Positions 10,690-21,229 of a stretch of DNA of 64,000 nucleotides are shown piece by piece (position 1 is the first letter of the stretch; the number at the start of each line of letters is the position of its first letter). Under the pieces are notes generated by a model. That model did not search any database. It had not been told where the DNA came from and worked only from the letters and a program-made list of their open reading frames with translations. A program made the position numbers and the translations under genes. This DNA is from Shinisaurus crocodilurus (lineage: Eukaryota > Chordata > Lepidosauria > Squamata > Shinisauridae): the NCBI GenBank assembly GCA_021292165.1, contig CM037880.1, positions 142,602,564 through 142,666,563 on the forward strand, written 5' to 3'.

Positions 10690-10752
10690 AGCCAATTCTC
10701 TTCAGTGATGCTCGTCCTGGGAGATGCAGAAGGAGAATGTCTGGGCGAATTC
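10690..10752 (-). pseudogene. NFATC1: Copy of an NFATC1 exon 2 segment inside the intron
   Basis: Sixty-two of 63 bases equal 11452-11514 of NFATC1 exon 2 (the one difference is C/T within TGCTCGTCC versus TGCTTGTCC). On the minus strand this piece encodes the second SP repeat area (SPRHSP..SITEENWL). It is in the same orientation as the exon and lies 228 bp beyond its splice donor. The left flank (10659-10689) repeats AGCCAATTC-like units several times, as if extended by slippage. It has no splice sites of its own that I can see, so it should not be coding. Confidence 0.85.
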
Positions 10753-10980
10753 CACCAGGCTGCATCAGAAGGAGGTGGGAAGCAGGGCCACACCATCAGC
10801 TTAATTAATCTAGACACACCACTTAAGAAAAATGAACCACAGTGTCATAGGCCTGATTCTAATAGAAATCAATGGAAATATTTTCTTTGACTCTTTTAAC
10901 TATATGAAGTAGCAAAACAGAGTTAGCAGCATTTTAAAATATAGCTTTAAAACATTTTAATTTTTATTTTTTAAATGTAC

Positions 10981-12082
10981 CTCATGTATGATGGTGGGGA
11001 TAATGGCTTTGATTTGGCCCATTGATAGGGATGCTGCGGCACCGAAAGATATTGATCACAGAAGTTTCCTTTCCGGATGTGCTGAAACCCAGGAAACTCT
11101 TCCGGGGATAAGTCAGCAGTTGGCGATATGGTCCCCTGCTCATCACCACTCGGTTCAGTCTTGAGCGTCATGGATGGGCTGTGATCGATAGCGGTTTTCC
11201 TGGATTTGGTAGGAATCCCGTCATTCATGTCTATGGTGCTGTCCGTGGTGAGGGCGTTGATAGCTGCGACAATGGCTGAACTAGTGTACTGGTTCGTGTT
11301 TCCCAGCCACGTCTCATCAGTCACGCTGACCCTCGGAGAGTTCTGGGGAGAGGGCGTTGGGGAGTGGTGTGGCGAATAGGACGTCTGCCTGCCATTCAAG
11401 CTGTATTTTCTCTTGTTGCAGGGAGAAGACGGCCGAGAGCCACGAGTGCCCAGCCAATTCTCTTCAGTGATGCTTGTCCTGGGAGATGCAGAAGGAGAAT
11501 GTCTGGGCGAATTCAGTAATGTGCAGGCTACCAAGCTTCGCTGATACCTCTCCTCAGTTTCAGTGGTCTTGGGCGATACACACGGCGACTGCCAAGGGGA
11601 TGTCTGAGGGGATGTATAAGGGTAAGAGTAATTGGATTCATAGGATGATGCTTCTGAGTTGCAACTTCTGGAAGACAAGCTGCTGGCTGGGCTCAGGCAA
11701 GACGGGTCTCTATACGCCTCAATGTTTGGTAAGCTCAACGTGGCAGTAGGAGGTGGTCTCTTCGCATTGGAGATGGGCTCCTCGACCTCAGCATCATGGA
11801 AGAACTGGTTGTTGTTATGATGCAGTCCCAAGTAAGAGGTTATTTCAATTCTAGGGCTTTCTAATGCTGGCACTCCATTAGGTCTGACATTTGGAGGCAG
11901 ATAATATCCGGCGGTGCTACTGTCAGTATGCCCTCCATATGCAGAAGGATGATTAGCTGATGGGACAACTGAAATGACTGGATTAGATGTCTGAAGGCCA
12001 TGACATGGAGTTGACAATGAAGAATGTGCCACACTTAGGGGCATACTCGAATTTATATTTGAAGATGCATAGTTATAATGTT
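10981..12082 (-). CDS. NFATC1: NFATC1 exon 2: calcineurin-regulated N-terminal domain
   Basis: NFATC1 is a transcription factor held in the cytoplasm by phosphorylation; calcineurin dephosphorylates it after calcium signalling so it enters the nucleus. This exon encodes about 367 residues of the regulatory domain. Seen in order: EHYNYASS start; the calcineurin docking motif PRIEIT (bases 11838-11855); the serine-rich region SPASSLSSRSCNSEASSYES; SP repeats SPQTSPWQSPCVSP, SPRHSPSASPRTS and SPHHSPTPSPQNSP; the nuclear localisation signal KRK (11406-11414); and the second docking motif LSVP (11037-11048). The acceptor is a long T-rich tract ending CAG before AACATTAT (12083 onward). The donor is ATGAG|GTACATT at 10980. 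The first codon (Glu) is split 1+2 with either first exon; the last codon is split 2+1. It matches mammalian NFATC1 closely and continuously, with no frameshift. The Rel-homology exons are outside the window. Confidence 0.97.
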
Positions 12083-12125
12083 CTGCAAAAAAAAGAAAGA
12101 AAGATAAAACAAAAACAAAAAGAAT
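12083..12125 (-). promoter_or_regulatory. NFATC1: Splice acceptor and polypyrimidine tract of NFATC1 exon 2
   Basis: Read on the minus strand, a T/C-rich run ends TTTTTTTTGCAG immediately before the exon. The upstream purines of the plus strand (AAAAGAAAGAAAG) are this tract. It serves both first exons. Confidence 0.85.
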
Positions 12126-12587
12126 GACATGAGATGTTGTGTGCACACACAAACTAATTTACTACTAACTGAGCCCCAATCATGATCCAGTGGATATGCT
12201 GGAGTTTTACCTGGGTTCAAAGTCTAGTTCAGCCCTTTATTCAGTGAGCGGGCATGAGCTCTTTGCCTCAGTTCCCCTTTTGTACGTCCTTTATAGAATT
12301 ATTCTGCAGAAGAATGAGCAAAGACTGCCCACTGAAGGCATCCTCATTGGATGCTACAGGGACCACTAACAAACAAAGGGCCAATAATTTGTGCATCTTT
12401 TTTTTTCTATTTTTGGTATAATGAACAAGGCAGTCATTTAGACAGTGCCCCCACCGCTTGAACATAACTTGAACATCTACATCTACCCACAAAGGAGATG
12501 AGAGCTGCTGCATTGGACATTACATTTGGAATCACACAAAGAGAATGGAAGTCACTCAAAAATCCATTCTCGGTGCATCCCATACAC

Positions 12588-12968
12588 CAGGGGTGCAGAA
12601 CCTCATGCCTGGGGACCACATGCGGCTGGCCTGGGGGACCACATGCGGCTGGCCTGGGGTCCCAGTCTCACCCTTTAGTGTTCCCCAGATGGCCATGCCC
12701 ACTTCCCCTGGCCCCACTCCCTTTCCCCCCAACCACCAATCCTTTGGTGGCTTCCTGTTTTTTGTGCAGTCCCCCCACCACTCTAAAAGGTTGAAATGTC
12801 TCTCCTAAGGCTTAGTTACTGGCAGGAAGAGCTTTAAGCTAAAATGTGCTGGTATTTTGGCCCTGACCCTCTTTTGCCTTCAGCCCCACCCACCACTGGA
12901 GTGTGGCCCCTGTGAGCTTCTCCGAAATGGAAATCGGCCCCCAGGCTGAAAGAGGTTCAACACCCCTG
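12588..12968. mobile_element. Non-autonomous hAT element with 8-bp target duplication
   Basis: Starts CAGGGGTGCAGAACC and ends GGTTCAACACCCCTG (imperfect inverted ends). It is flanked by identical CCATACAC (12580-12587 and 12969-12976). A short internal duplication, GACCACATGCGGCTGGCCTGGGG, occurs twice at about 12613-12660. Related copies: 37414-37712 and the 3' part at 19763-19899. CAG...CTG ends plus an 8-bp duplication define the hAT class. Confidence 0.9.
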
Positions 12969-12976
12969 CCATACAC

Positions 12977-13845
12977 ATTCAGACCTGCTTTAAGACCTGT
13001 GAATTATGCAAAATATACAGCAGATTAGTGGCCAATGTTATTGGAAGGTGAGACACAATATCATGAGGTAGTGCAACTGTAGTGCACACTTATGCAGGCT
13101 TCTGTGACTTGGTGTAGCTTTGATTCTAACCTACTGAGCTTGCAAGCAGAGCACAGTGCCGCATGGGAGAGGAAGACAGGAGAGCGGGACTCACTCTGTA
13201 ACATAACCAGGCTCATGGACCCCCCTGCTTCTGTCCAGACATGCCTGCTACCCATGTTAATTGTGGCACCTGTAGACTGGTCACACACATTATTTGCATA
13301 ACATCTATTAAGAATTATGCAATACTTTATAAGGACTTGATTTCAGTGTGACCTCTGACAGAGAATGGTACTTTTGGAAATGCCATGTATTAATGCTTAA
13401 CAACATTGCTGCTCAGAAATGAAGACTCCAGCCTTCCCAATAACTTCTCTAAATCTTATTTCCAGGCCCAGCATCAGTACACAGCATCCTCAGGCATCTA
13501 TGGAGGTTCAGCAACCTAGCAAGACCCACTGTTGACACTTGCCTTGGGCCCATCTTAAGGTATTTTCTTCTGGCACTCCAGTGCTGGATGGTTGGGATTC
13601 GAAGCCACCATTTTAACTTCCCACAATGCATCACTCAACAGCATTGCGGGAAATTAAAATGGTGGCTCTCAGCTGCCCAGTGCTGAATAGAACAGTGTTG
13701 CTGCCTGCCGTTGCTACCAGGTAACCCGTCCAGACTCACCCACATGAGTGGGGTCCACCAGAGGGCAATTGCCGAGAGCTCCCTCAGACCCTGTCCTGAT
13801 TGTGTCCTAGATTAGCCTCTAAACTTCAGAGTCTAAAGTCTAGAA
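12977..13845. other. Intronic stretch without recognised feature
   Basis: A possible worn inverted pair occurs near 13560-13670 (AAATGGTGGCTC / GCCACCATTTTAACTTCC), perhaps an old foldback MITE. Nothing else is supported. Confidence 0.35.
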
Positions 13846-13977
13846 CAGCCTTCCCCAACCTGGTGCCCTCCAGTTTTGCACTACAATTCCCATCAGCCCC
13901 ATGCAGCATTGCCAATGGTCAGGGATGGTAGGAGTTATAGTCCAAAGCATCAGAAGGCACCAGATTGGGGAAGGCTG
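13846..13977. mobile_element. Foldback hAT-like MITE (CAGCCTTCCCCAACC family)
   Basis: Left end CAGCCTTCCCCAACCTGGTG and right end CACCAGATTGGGGAAGGCTG are inverted across the whole 132 bp. The flanks GTCTAGAA and TACTAGAA are an imperfect 8-bp duplication. Confidence 0.85.
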
Positions 13978-14389
13978 TACTAGAACATTGGCAAGAGGCA
14001 AAGACCTTCATGGGAGAATGTAACAATGACTCCAAAGAGCAAAAAGTGAATGAACAAAAGTAAAATGTCCAAAGGAAAAACCAAAACCAAACTAAACTAA
14101 GGTGGAGGAAAACTTTATGTGGAAAGCATGTTCAGGTACCGTCTCATACTGAAGTGGAAAAGGCCATGTGGTAAAACTTCTGGTTTGATCACATTATCAA
14201 CTAGAGTACATATTGGGCAACTCTGGTTTCTGGGATTATTGATCTTCTGGAGTGAAAAAGCACTAGAATACAATTAAGCTTTTACATGCTCTCTCATTAA
14301 TTTCTCACAAGGCAATTTCCATTTTATTGATTTTTTATCTATTTCCAACTACTGTTTAATGCAAGATAGTAGCACTGGTACAGATTACA

Positions 14390-14848
14390 TCACAGTGCAA
14401 GCAGAACTAAAAGGTATAAGCAACTCATCTCATACTGTTTGTATTCATCACAAATGTTTTGAGAGTGAGAGAGCGCATGTGTGCACTTGTGCACAGTAAA
14501 TACATGAAACTGCAGTAGCCACACTGACACGTTGCGCAAAGTAAGAACAGCTTCCTCTTCCACAGAAGCCAGTCCAGCTGACCAACCGTGAAGCAAAAAT
14601 GACCCTTCCTTCTGCTCTTCTTTTTGATACTCTACTTTGAGCAAAACAGCTACATCAGCTCTAATGCACTCCAAGATCTGATCAGTACAAGTTGTCCTTT
14701 TCCTCAGACTAAACACCAAGAATAGATCAGATTGTGATTTCGTGTGTGTTGTTAACCACATCCAGTTTGCAAACACAGAGAAATGGGGACAGGGGCTTGT
14801 TTTACAATATATATAAGCTGGTCTACCAGTTGAGCTCTTTATAGCCAA
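14390..14848 (-). other. Unexplained 152-codon open frame in intron, probably chance
   Basis: This is the longest intronic open frame not explained by a repeat, microsatellite or CpG island. The translation (starts MAIKSSTGRPAYIYCK) has no domain I recognise, no signal peptide and no consistent composition. Flanking splice signals were not evident. It could be a chance frame, a decayed gene piece or part of a conserved noncoding block. Confidence 0.12.
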
Positions 14849-14875
14849 TAAACTTCATCTGCCCTGACCTGATAC

Positions 14876-15180
14876 CAGGGTTGCAAAAAAAATTAAAATG
14901 ATTTCCCCCCCAAAAAAAATCGGAAAAAAACATTTTTTTATTTAAATCAATGATTATTTTGATTTAATCAATTCCCCCCCCCCCATTTTTTTTTAGTAAA
15001 ATTAATTTCAAAGTTTCAGGCAACCACATGTACAAATAGCCTACACTTAATAGTTAAGAACACCAAATTATACAAAAAACATTAATCAGAACTAAGCTAC
15101 CTACATGACAGGGTTGCAAAAAATTGAAAAAATCAATTTTTATTGATGATTTAATAAATGATTTAATCATTGCAACCCTG
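14876..15180. mobile_element. Non-autonomous AT-rich hAT element with 8-bp target duplication
   Basis: Starts CAGGGTTGCAAAAAA and ends TTAATCATTGCAACCCTG. It is flanked by identical CCTGATAC (14868-14875 and 15181-15188). The interior is A/T-rich with inverted TTGATTTAA / TTAAATCAA stretches. Confidence 0.92.
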
Positions 15181-15357
15181 CCTGATACCAGTCCAATCAA
15201 AGCAGCATGTCATCTAATTCCACCCCAGACAGCAGCCCTGTCCTGAGTTCCCCTCCCACTCTTCCCTTAACATTTAAGCACACTTATTGGTGCTGTCATT
15301 TTCCCCTCTGCTGCTCCATATCACTGGCTAATGCTAGCAGGGAAATGGATGATATAA

Positions 15358-15495
15358 AGTAGGGATGGGCAACTTGTGCCCCCCCCGACATTTTGTCCTA
15401 CAACTCCCATGGTCCCTCACCACTGGCTATGCTGGCTAGGGCTGATGGGAGTAGTAGGCCAAAACATCTGGAGGTTCACAAGTTGCCCACCCAAT
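15358..15495. mobile_element. Foldback hAT-like MITE
   Basis: GGGATGGGCAACTTGTG on the left is inverted as CACAAGTTGCCCACCC on the right. The central CCATCAGCCC-type core is shared with 792 and 60308. Confidence 0.75.
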
Positions 15496-15500
15496 ACGAT

Positions 15501-15722
15501 GGGTTGTATCCAACACTGTCCTTCCAGTAGATGGGACACCACCGCTGGATTGAATTTCCCCTCCTGTTGCAGCCCCCACCCCACATATCTCCCACATCTA
15601 CTTCTGGGGGGCTGGGGGACCCTCCAGAGCAGATTTGGCCTGTGTGCAGGGGGCTTCACATGGGGAAGGGGAACTCCTATTATGCAAGCAGACATCTTGC
15701 TTAACGTTGGATTTAGGCTAAT
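15501..15722. mobile_element. Unnamed about 210-bp interspersed repeat, second copy
   Basis: Starts GGGTTGTATCCAACACTGTCC and ends AACGTTGGATTTA. It is collinear with 3911-4118, including CCCTCCAGAGCAGATTTGG and the TATTATGCAAGCAGA block. Confidence 0.55.
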
Positions 15723-15739
15723 GACCAAGACATGGGTAA

Positions 15740-15850
15740 GGGCGCAATCCTATGTATGTTTAGACAGAAAAAAGTCCTACAACTCCCAGCATGCCCCAGC
15801 CAGCCAGTTGTAGGACTTTTTTCTCTCTAAACATGCACAGGCTTGTGCCC
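15740..15850. mobile_element. Palindromic Harbinger-like MITE, TAA duplication
   Basis: The element reads GGGCGCAATCCTATGTATG..GTCCTACAACTCCCAGC in one arm and the inverse in the other, ending TTGTGCCC. Flanks are TAA on both sides (15737-15739 and 15851-15853). The 3-bp TAA/TTA duplication fits PIF/Harbinger targets. Confidence 0.85.
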
Positions 15851-16193
15851 TAAATGGGCTTAATATTTCAGGGAAGAGTGAGAGGGGAGAAGTCAACATG
15901 CAGCTGCTTTGAGCTATATACACAGCCTTTATCATACACATGCAAGCTTTCCTTTTTCCTTTTGGTTTGGAGAGGTGGACTATTCTGTTGAAGAGCTCCC
16001 TAGCATACTTTCACACTCCTAGCAGCAGCAGCTCCTTTTGTGAGTGGTGAGTTTATCCCTGGCTGCTTCATCGGCTGATTAATTTTTACCTCAGCTGTCT
16101 GCATTGCTGAAATTCTACTGAAAGCACATTTTCTACTAATTTTGCTATAACCATGAGGGCTATCATCACCCCACAGCATATAACTTGATTCAG

Positions 16194-16325
16194 GCCACAA
16201 TCCTATGCATGTTTAGATAGAAATAAAGTCCTACAACTCCCGGCATACCCCAGCCAGCATGGCCAGCTGGGGCATGCTGGGAGTTATAGGACTTTTTTCT
16301 GTCTAAACATATAGGATTGCACCCT
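16194..16325. mobile_element. Palindromic Harbinger-like MITE
   Basis: Almost complete foldback: CAATCCTATGCATGTTTAGA and TCTAAACATATAGGATTGCA bracket arms CTCCCGGCATACCCCAGC and its inverse. CAG flanks both ends, an unusual target compared with the TAA/TTA of sister copies. Confidence 0.8.
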
Positions 16326-16439
16326 CAGTGGCATAAAAACCTGATACACTTCTGAGAATCAGCAGCTCTGACCCCATAACAAAATAAAACCTGCATTTTC
16401 ACCATCCAGATAGTCCTGCCTATTTTTCTGCATCAAAGC

Positions 16440-16990
16440 TGCCTCCAGTTTTAACATGTCTTTTTAAGCTTCAGACGCTTTTTGAGAAATCTGTATTCCG
16501 GAATGATTGAAACAAAACAAGTCAAGACTTCCTCACTTCCTTCACATACAATGTTTGTTTCCTTCCTTCCCGGGAGGCAAATGCCCCAGGCGATGGCACT
16601 CCCCGACTTACACACTGAGATCCGGAAAAGCTCCGTTAATGATCATGGCTGTATTCCCAACACAACTCAATCCTCTCTAGCACTGCATGTGAAAAGGGGA
16701 CTCTGAGCTTGTCGCTTCTGCAGTTGCTTATCGTGTCTTTTTGTTTACTGCTAATATTCTCGGCCCCACCATCATCCTAATATTCAGATTTGTTAAGAGA
16801 TTCAAAGAGAGACAAGACTGATGTGCGGAAATACAACAGTACTCCAGTTGCTCCGTATGCAGCTCTGTGGTATTTGAGGCTGATTTATTTCATGTCAGGC
16901 ACAATTAACATGTTCAACACCTATACAAATCTGTTTACCAGATGCCTTAGGAAACCTGGCTATTTACCAAGAGATGTTCATTGACATTCA
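16440..16990. other. Candidate conserved noncoding element in the intron before exon 2
   Basis: About 550 bp without repeats. It contains mixed motifs that could bind factors (GCTCCGTTAATGATCATGGC, TGTTTACTGCTAATATTC, TTGTTTCCTTCCTTCCC). It lies between the beta exon and exon 2 of NFATC1, where mammals have endocardial and immune enhancers. This is a guess from sequence texture and position only. Confidence 0.3.
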
Positions 16991-17212
16991 GGGGTGGAGC
17001 AGCGCAAATAAAACAAGGCTATGTCTCTCTAGCTTGAGGCTCCATCCATACACCATGTAGCCAGGCAGTAACAATTCGGAAAAGATAGCATTTGTGAGTA
17101 TACAGAATGTATACTCTATGAAAGAGTATTTAGGCCTGTGTAGAATGGCAGGCAACTACTCACCGATTACATTCAACCCACTGAAAATACTATATATTGG
17201 TCATTATGAGCA

Positions 17213-17345
17213 GGGGTGGGCAGGAGGTAGATCTCCAGATGTTTTGGACTTCAACTCCTAGAAGCCCATGCCACCATGGCCAATGGTCAGGAATGCTGGG
17301 AGTTGAAGGCTGAAACATCTGGAGATCTACTTTCTGCCCTACTGA
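17213..17345. mobile_element. Foldback hAT-like MITE
   Basis: CAGGGGTGGGCAGGAGGTAG and AGATCTCCAGATGTTTTGGA are inverted on the right as ACATCTGGAGATCTAC..CTGCCCTACTG. Core CCAATGGTCAGGAATGCTGG is shared with 13846 and 60308. Confidence 0.75.
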
Positions 17346-17429
17346 TCATGAGGAAAATGGAATCAGTGCTCTTAAAATGGGGGAGTGGGAGGCCTCTCTG
17401 TGGGAAAGGGAACAGACATAGCCCCATTT

Positions 17430-17793
17430 AAGGCCAGCATCAATGGTAGACACATGGTTGGGCACCTGCCGAGGGCCCACACCCCAGTAGGGGCCCACTG
17501 ACAAGAACTCCCTAGACTTGCTCCTCTCTTCACCATTGCAACCTGCTTCTTCACCTGCCTCTCACTCTGACCCAGACAGCAGTGTTGGTGAAAAGGAGGA
17601 GCAGTAGTTGCCACTGCCTAACACTCACTAGCTCTCTTCCTGTCAAGCAAGCAAGTGGTAATGATGATGAGAAAGAGGACGAGGAGCAATAGAAGCTGGT
17701 GACAATGGTGATGAGAAGGTAGACTTACTTTGGGAGGCAGCCCATTGAGAGTGTCTTGCACAAGGGCCCTCAAAAACCTGGAGTCAACACTGA
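17430..17793. mobile_element. Unnamed about 350-bp interspersed repeat, copy 2
   Basis: Collinear with 8958-9318 over the whole length. A small GA-rich expansion (GATGATGAGAAAGAGGACG) distinguishes it. Confidence 0.6.
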
Positions 17794-18665
17794 CTCTATT
17801 CATACACTGGTGCCTCCTGGGATTGTGTCCAGAGACACAACAGGTGAGGGTTTTGAGTCTGCATGCTTGTCCCCCCTCCCACCCAGTACTCCTCTTCCGC
17901 TCCCCTCAGTGTGGGGTCCAATGGATCTTTGAATGTAGGATTTCAACTAACGTTTCACCTCCCAGAGTCATGGGAAATGTAATGTTTAAATAATAACTAT
18001 GAGATTTCTTGGTTTGGGTTGTTCTCATTTCCCTGTGGTTGAGAAGAGTTGGAGAAGTGGAAGGAATATACATACTAAAAGGCCACTCCTGACCTCTTCT
18101 AGAAACAATCCTTGAGATATGAGGGGAGGAAGACCATCTGAACAGGCCCCAGGATATGCGCACACTGTTCTTTGCCATTGTTTAAAATATTTCTTAACTA
18201 CCTGCCCTTATCCCACTGCCATTTCCAAAGGAGACATGGGAGGGACTGGTGCGTGTCCTGTGGAACTCACTCACATAAATGTTTCTCTATGTGCCTCTGG
18301 GCTGATTTACAATGCTGAATTTCTCGATGCAGTAGTGTGTGTGGGTATGCAACTTGCCTGCAGAAATGTTTAGTGTGAACTGGTTTATACACGTAGAGGG
18401 CTGGGAGCCATCTCAAGGATTGCAGCTGCACCTTTTCCAGCAGCTACAACCATAGAGATGACTTTCAGTGCATTGTACACAACTTGGTATACATCCAAGG
18501 AAAGTAATATTATCAGGTCATGTTGTACGTTGTTGATCACAATCGGGTAATGCCCCAACCTAACCTGGGTTAAACCAGTGGCATCGCCGTCATCTCTTTG
18601 AGAGAACACAGACAGATTTTTATATATATAAATTATATATTATATTTATATTGTATTTATATTTA

Positions 18666-18666
18666 T

Positions 18667-18702
<36 letters not shown>
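18666..18702. repeat. (TAGA)n microsatellite
   Basis: Nine TAGA units, preceded by an AT-rich TATATATA stretch (about 18620-18665). Confidence 0.95.
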
Positions 18703-18930
18703 ATCTATCATAGAAAAATTAAACTGGTTCCATGTTGTAGGCTGGATCTGAAAAGACAGAAGAAGACAGAAGTCTACCCACAGCATTTTACAAGATGCAC
18801 CAAGAGTAATTACATGACTGGTGCAAAGTGGCCTCTTAAGATCTCAAATGAACTTGCATATGAAAAAAAAATTATGGATAAGAATAGCTAACCAAACATG
18901 GGTGAACATTCATCCCAACGTGAGGTGCAA

Positions 18931-19076
18931 TGGCCTGGTTCAGATGTTGCATTTCTGGTCCAGGAAACCATGGTTTGTTAGATTGGGATGTGTCCTCCTC
19001 CCCCCCTTGTGGGTCTGACTTAACAGAAGAGTTCCTGCTTTGTTAAACTACAGCTGAGCATAACATCTGAACCAGG
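18931..19076. mobile_element. Foldback MITE (TGGTTCAGATGTT family)
   Basis: CTGGTTCAGATGTTGCATTTCTGG is inverted as CATAACATCTGAACCAGG. The interior has AACCATGGTTTGTTAG-like palindromes, which recur in 23687-24170. Confidence 0.6.
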
Positions 19077-19545
19077 AAACTGTGGTTTGAATTCTCCCTA
19101 CAACCCAGGACTGCAAACCTCAGTTTGTGCTTAGCAGTCCTGTCTTGTAGGGAGCACTCAAACCAGCTTCCTGGGTTGGAAGTCATGGAAAACATTGGGT
19201 TAAGAAATCAGGAATTGTTCTATTAAGTCAGGCTCCAAAGGAAGGAGGGAGCTCACAGGCACATGGCACATTCCCAGTGCAGCAAACCAGGCAGGTGCTA
19301 ATGGATTGGAGTCATCTTTATCATGGTGCTATGACTTAAGTGGGTTTAAAATGCGAACTGCATATGCTCAGAGTATTTCTTATTAATCAGAGTTGGCAAA
19401 CAGGCTTTGTTTTTGTTTTCTGCTCTAACATATCAGGTATGCAGAAGCCAGTATAAAGCATGGAATGGTGGTGGGTGGGGGGAGGGAGAAGAGAAATGTT
19501 AGCTGTGTGCTTCACAACTGAAGTAATACACAACTGAAGTAACTG

Positions 19546-19762
19546 AAGTGCTGGACTGGGACTCAGGAGATCTGGGTTCTAGTCCCCGCTTGGCCATGAA
19601 ACTCACTGGGTGACTTTGGGCCAGTCACTGACTCTCAGCCTAACCTACCTCACAGGGTTGTTGTGAGAATAAAATGGAGAGGAGGAGGATTATGTAAGCC
19701 ACCTTGGGTTCCTTGCAGGAAAAAAGGCGGAGTATAAATAAAATAAAATAAATAAAAATACA
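19546..19762 (+). mobile_element. Sauria SINE, 5'-truncated
   Basis: Contains the tRNA-like B-box region GGTTCTAGTCCCCGCTTGGCC, the body CACTGGGTGACTTTGGGCC and CTCAGCCTAACCTACCTCAC, and the BovB-like tail GCCACCTTGGGTTCCTTGCAGG..GAGTATAAATAAAATAAAATA. Sauria SINEs are squamate markers. Confidence 0.88.
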
Positions 19763-19899
19763 TCTGGCCCTGCCCACTTTGCTTTCTCTGTTCCTTGGCT
19801 CTGTCCCATGCCCTTAGCCCCACCCACTGTGAAATGTGGCCCCCAATACCCTTCCCAAATTGGAATTTGGCCCCTGGGCTGAAAAAGGGTTGACACCTC
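19763..19899. mobile_element. 3' remnant of a hAT element related to 12588-12968
   Basis: GGCCCTGCCCACTTTG, AGCCCCACCCACTG and GGCCCCTGGGCTGAAAAAGGGTTGACACCTCTG follow the right third of that element. The left part has been replaced by the SINE. Confidence 0.65.
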
Positions 19900-20770
19900 T
19901 GGCTTATGCCATAATACATAATAAAATAATCTTTAAGGTGCCACAAGACTCTTTGTTGTTTCTGCTGGAGACAGTTGCCCTCCAATTCATAGTGGGACAT
20001 GGGGAAATCATAGCTGCCCCCTTCTCTCATAGTGTATGTGCAGAATAATTGGGTGCACAGCCTTGAAAATGATTAGCAAATATGAACTGTGGCTTGTTAC
20101 CTGAACACAATGCATTGCACGATGTGGGTAGCAGGTTTCTCCTCTCTTGATAGAGGGGATTTCTGGTGACTGAACCATAAGTGGAGCCTTGTCCAAATAA
20201 TCTGAACATGTCTTCCCTCTCTACCTGGGTAGTGCTTCTTTATGCAATATATGGTGCCTTATCTGCTCAGTGAGCTGACAATCGAAACACACTCCCACTC
20301 CCATGCCATCCTGTTCCACGTAGACCAGATAATGCCAACAACCCCCCCCCCACACACACACACACAACACTTCAGGGAGAGTCTCAAGAAGACCATCTCC
20401 CTGTATCCAATTAATGCCAGCCCACTTCGCTGCAACTGAGAGTAATGCAAGGCCTTACGCTGGGATGGGGGCCCAGCCAGAGGCCCCTTCCGTCCAAGAA
20501 TTACTACATATCGCGGTACAACCTGGCTCCATAGAAAAGTGACAGCTTGTTTCTTGAGTTGTGGGGAGGGACATGCTTCTTGCAGGCTGGAACTGCATCC
20601 CCACCAAATCATCATAACTCCCTCGTCCTCCAAGCAGCATGTGAATTTCCCCTTCACAAGTGGAGGAGTCCGGAAGAATAACGGAAGACATGCAGCTAAG
20701 GGGGTGATTTCCAACCAGTATCTAAAATCTAGTCCTCCTCTTGTCTCTAAACCCCATCCCAACACAGTGT

Positions 20771-21012
20771 GAGCCAGTGTGGTGTAGTGGTTACAGTACT
20801 GGGCTGGAACTCGGGATATCCCGGTTCTAATCCCCACTCGGCCATGAAGCTCACTGGGTGACTTTGGGCCAGTCACTGATGCTCAGCCTAACTTACCTCA
20901 CAGCAATGTTGTGAGGAAAAAATGGAGAGGAGGACGACCACGTAAGCTGCTTTGGGTTCCTTGCAAGAGGAAAAAAAGGCAGGATATAAAATTAATTAAT
21001 TAATTAATTAAG
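20771..21012 (+). mobile_element. Sauria SINE, full length
   Basis: Includes the tRNA-like head GAGCCAGTGTGGTGTAGTGG (A box) and GGTTCTAATCCCCACTCGG (B box), the central body, the tail GCTGCTTTGGGTTCCTTGCAA..GGATATAAAATT, and an (AATT)n end. Confidence 0.92.
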
Positions 21013-21229
21013 ATCACCAGAACACCTGCCCCCTATCTCTGGGCCCCTGTATGAAAATGTTTTTCCCCACTTCCCTTCCGCTCATTTACCCGCCCCACCT
21101 GTCAAACCCTCTGACTCCCCAACATAGTACACAGCTCCATCGCTGCCTGCAACGGGCTTCTAACCAGTTCTACTGATCCCCACAGCCACGCACACTCCCT
21201 GAGAGGTAGCAAAGGGCGAATTCACACAA

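Noticed and set aside
1..10970. Downstream NFATC1 exons (Rel-homology domain)
   Set aside because: I looked on the minus strand for the conserved Rel-homology sequence and found none, so these exons lie outside the window.
20259..20876. 205-codon minus-strand frame
   Set aside because: Its first 20 or so codons are the Sauria SINE read backwards and the rest has no family features.
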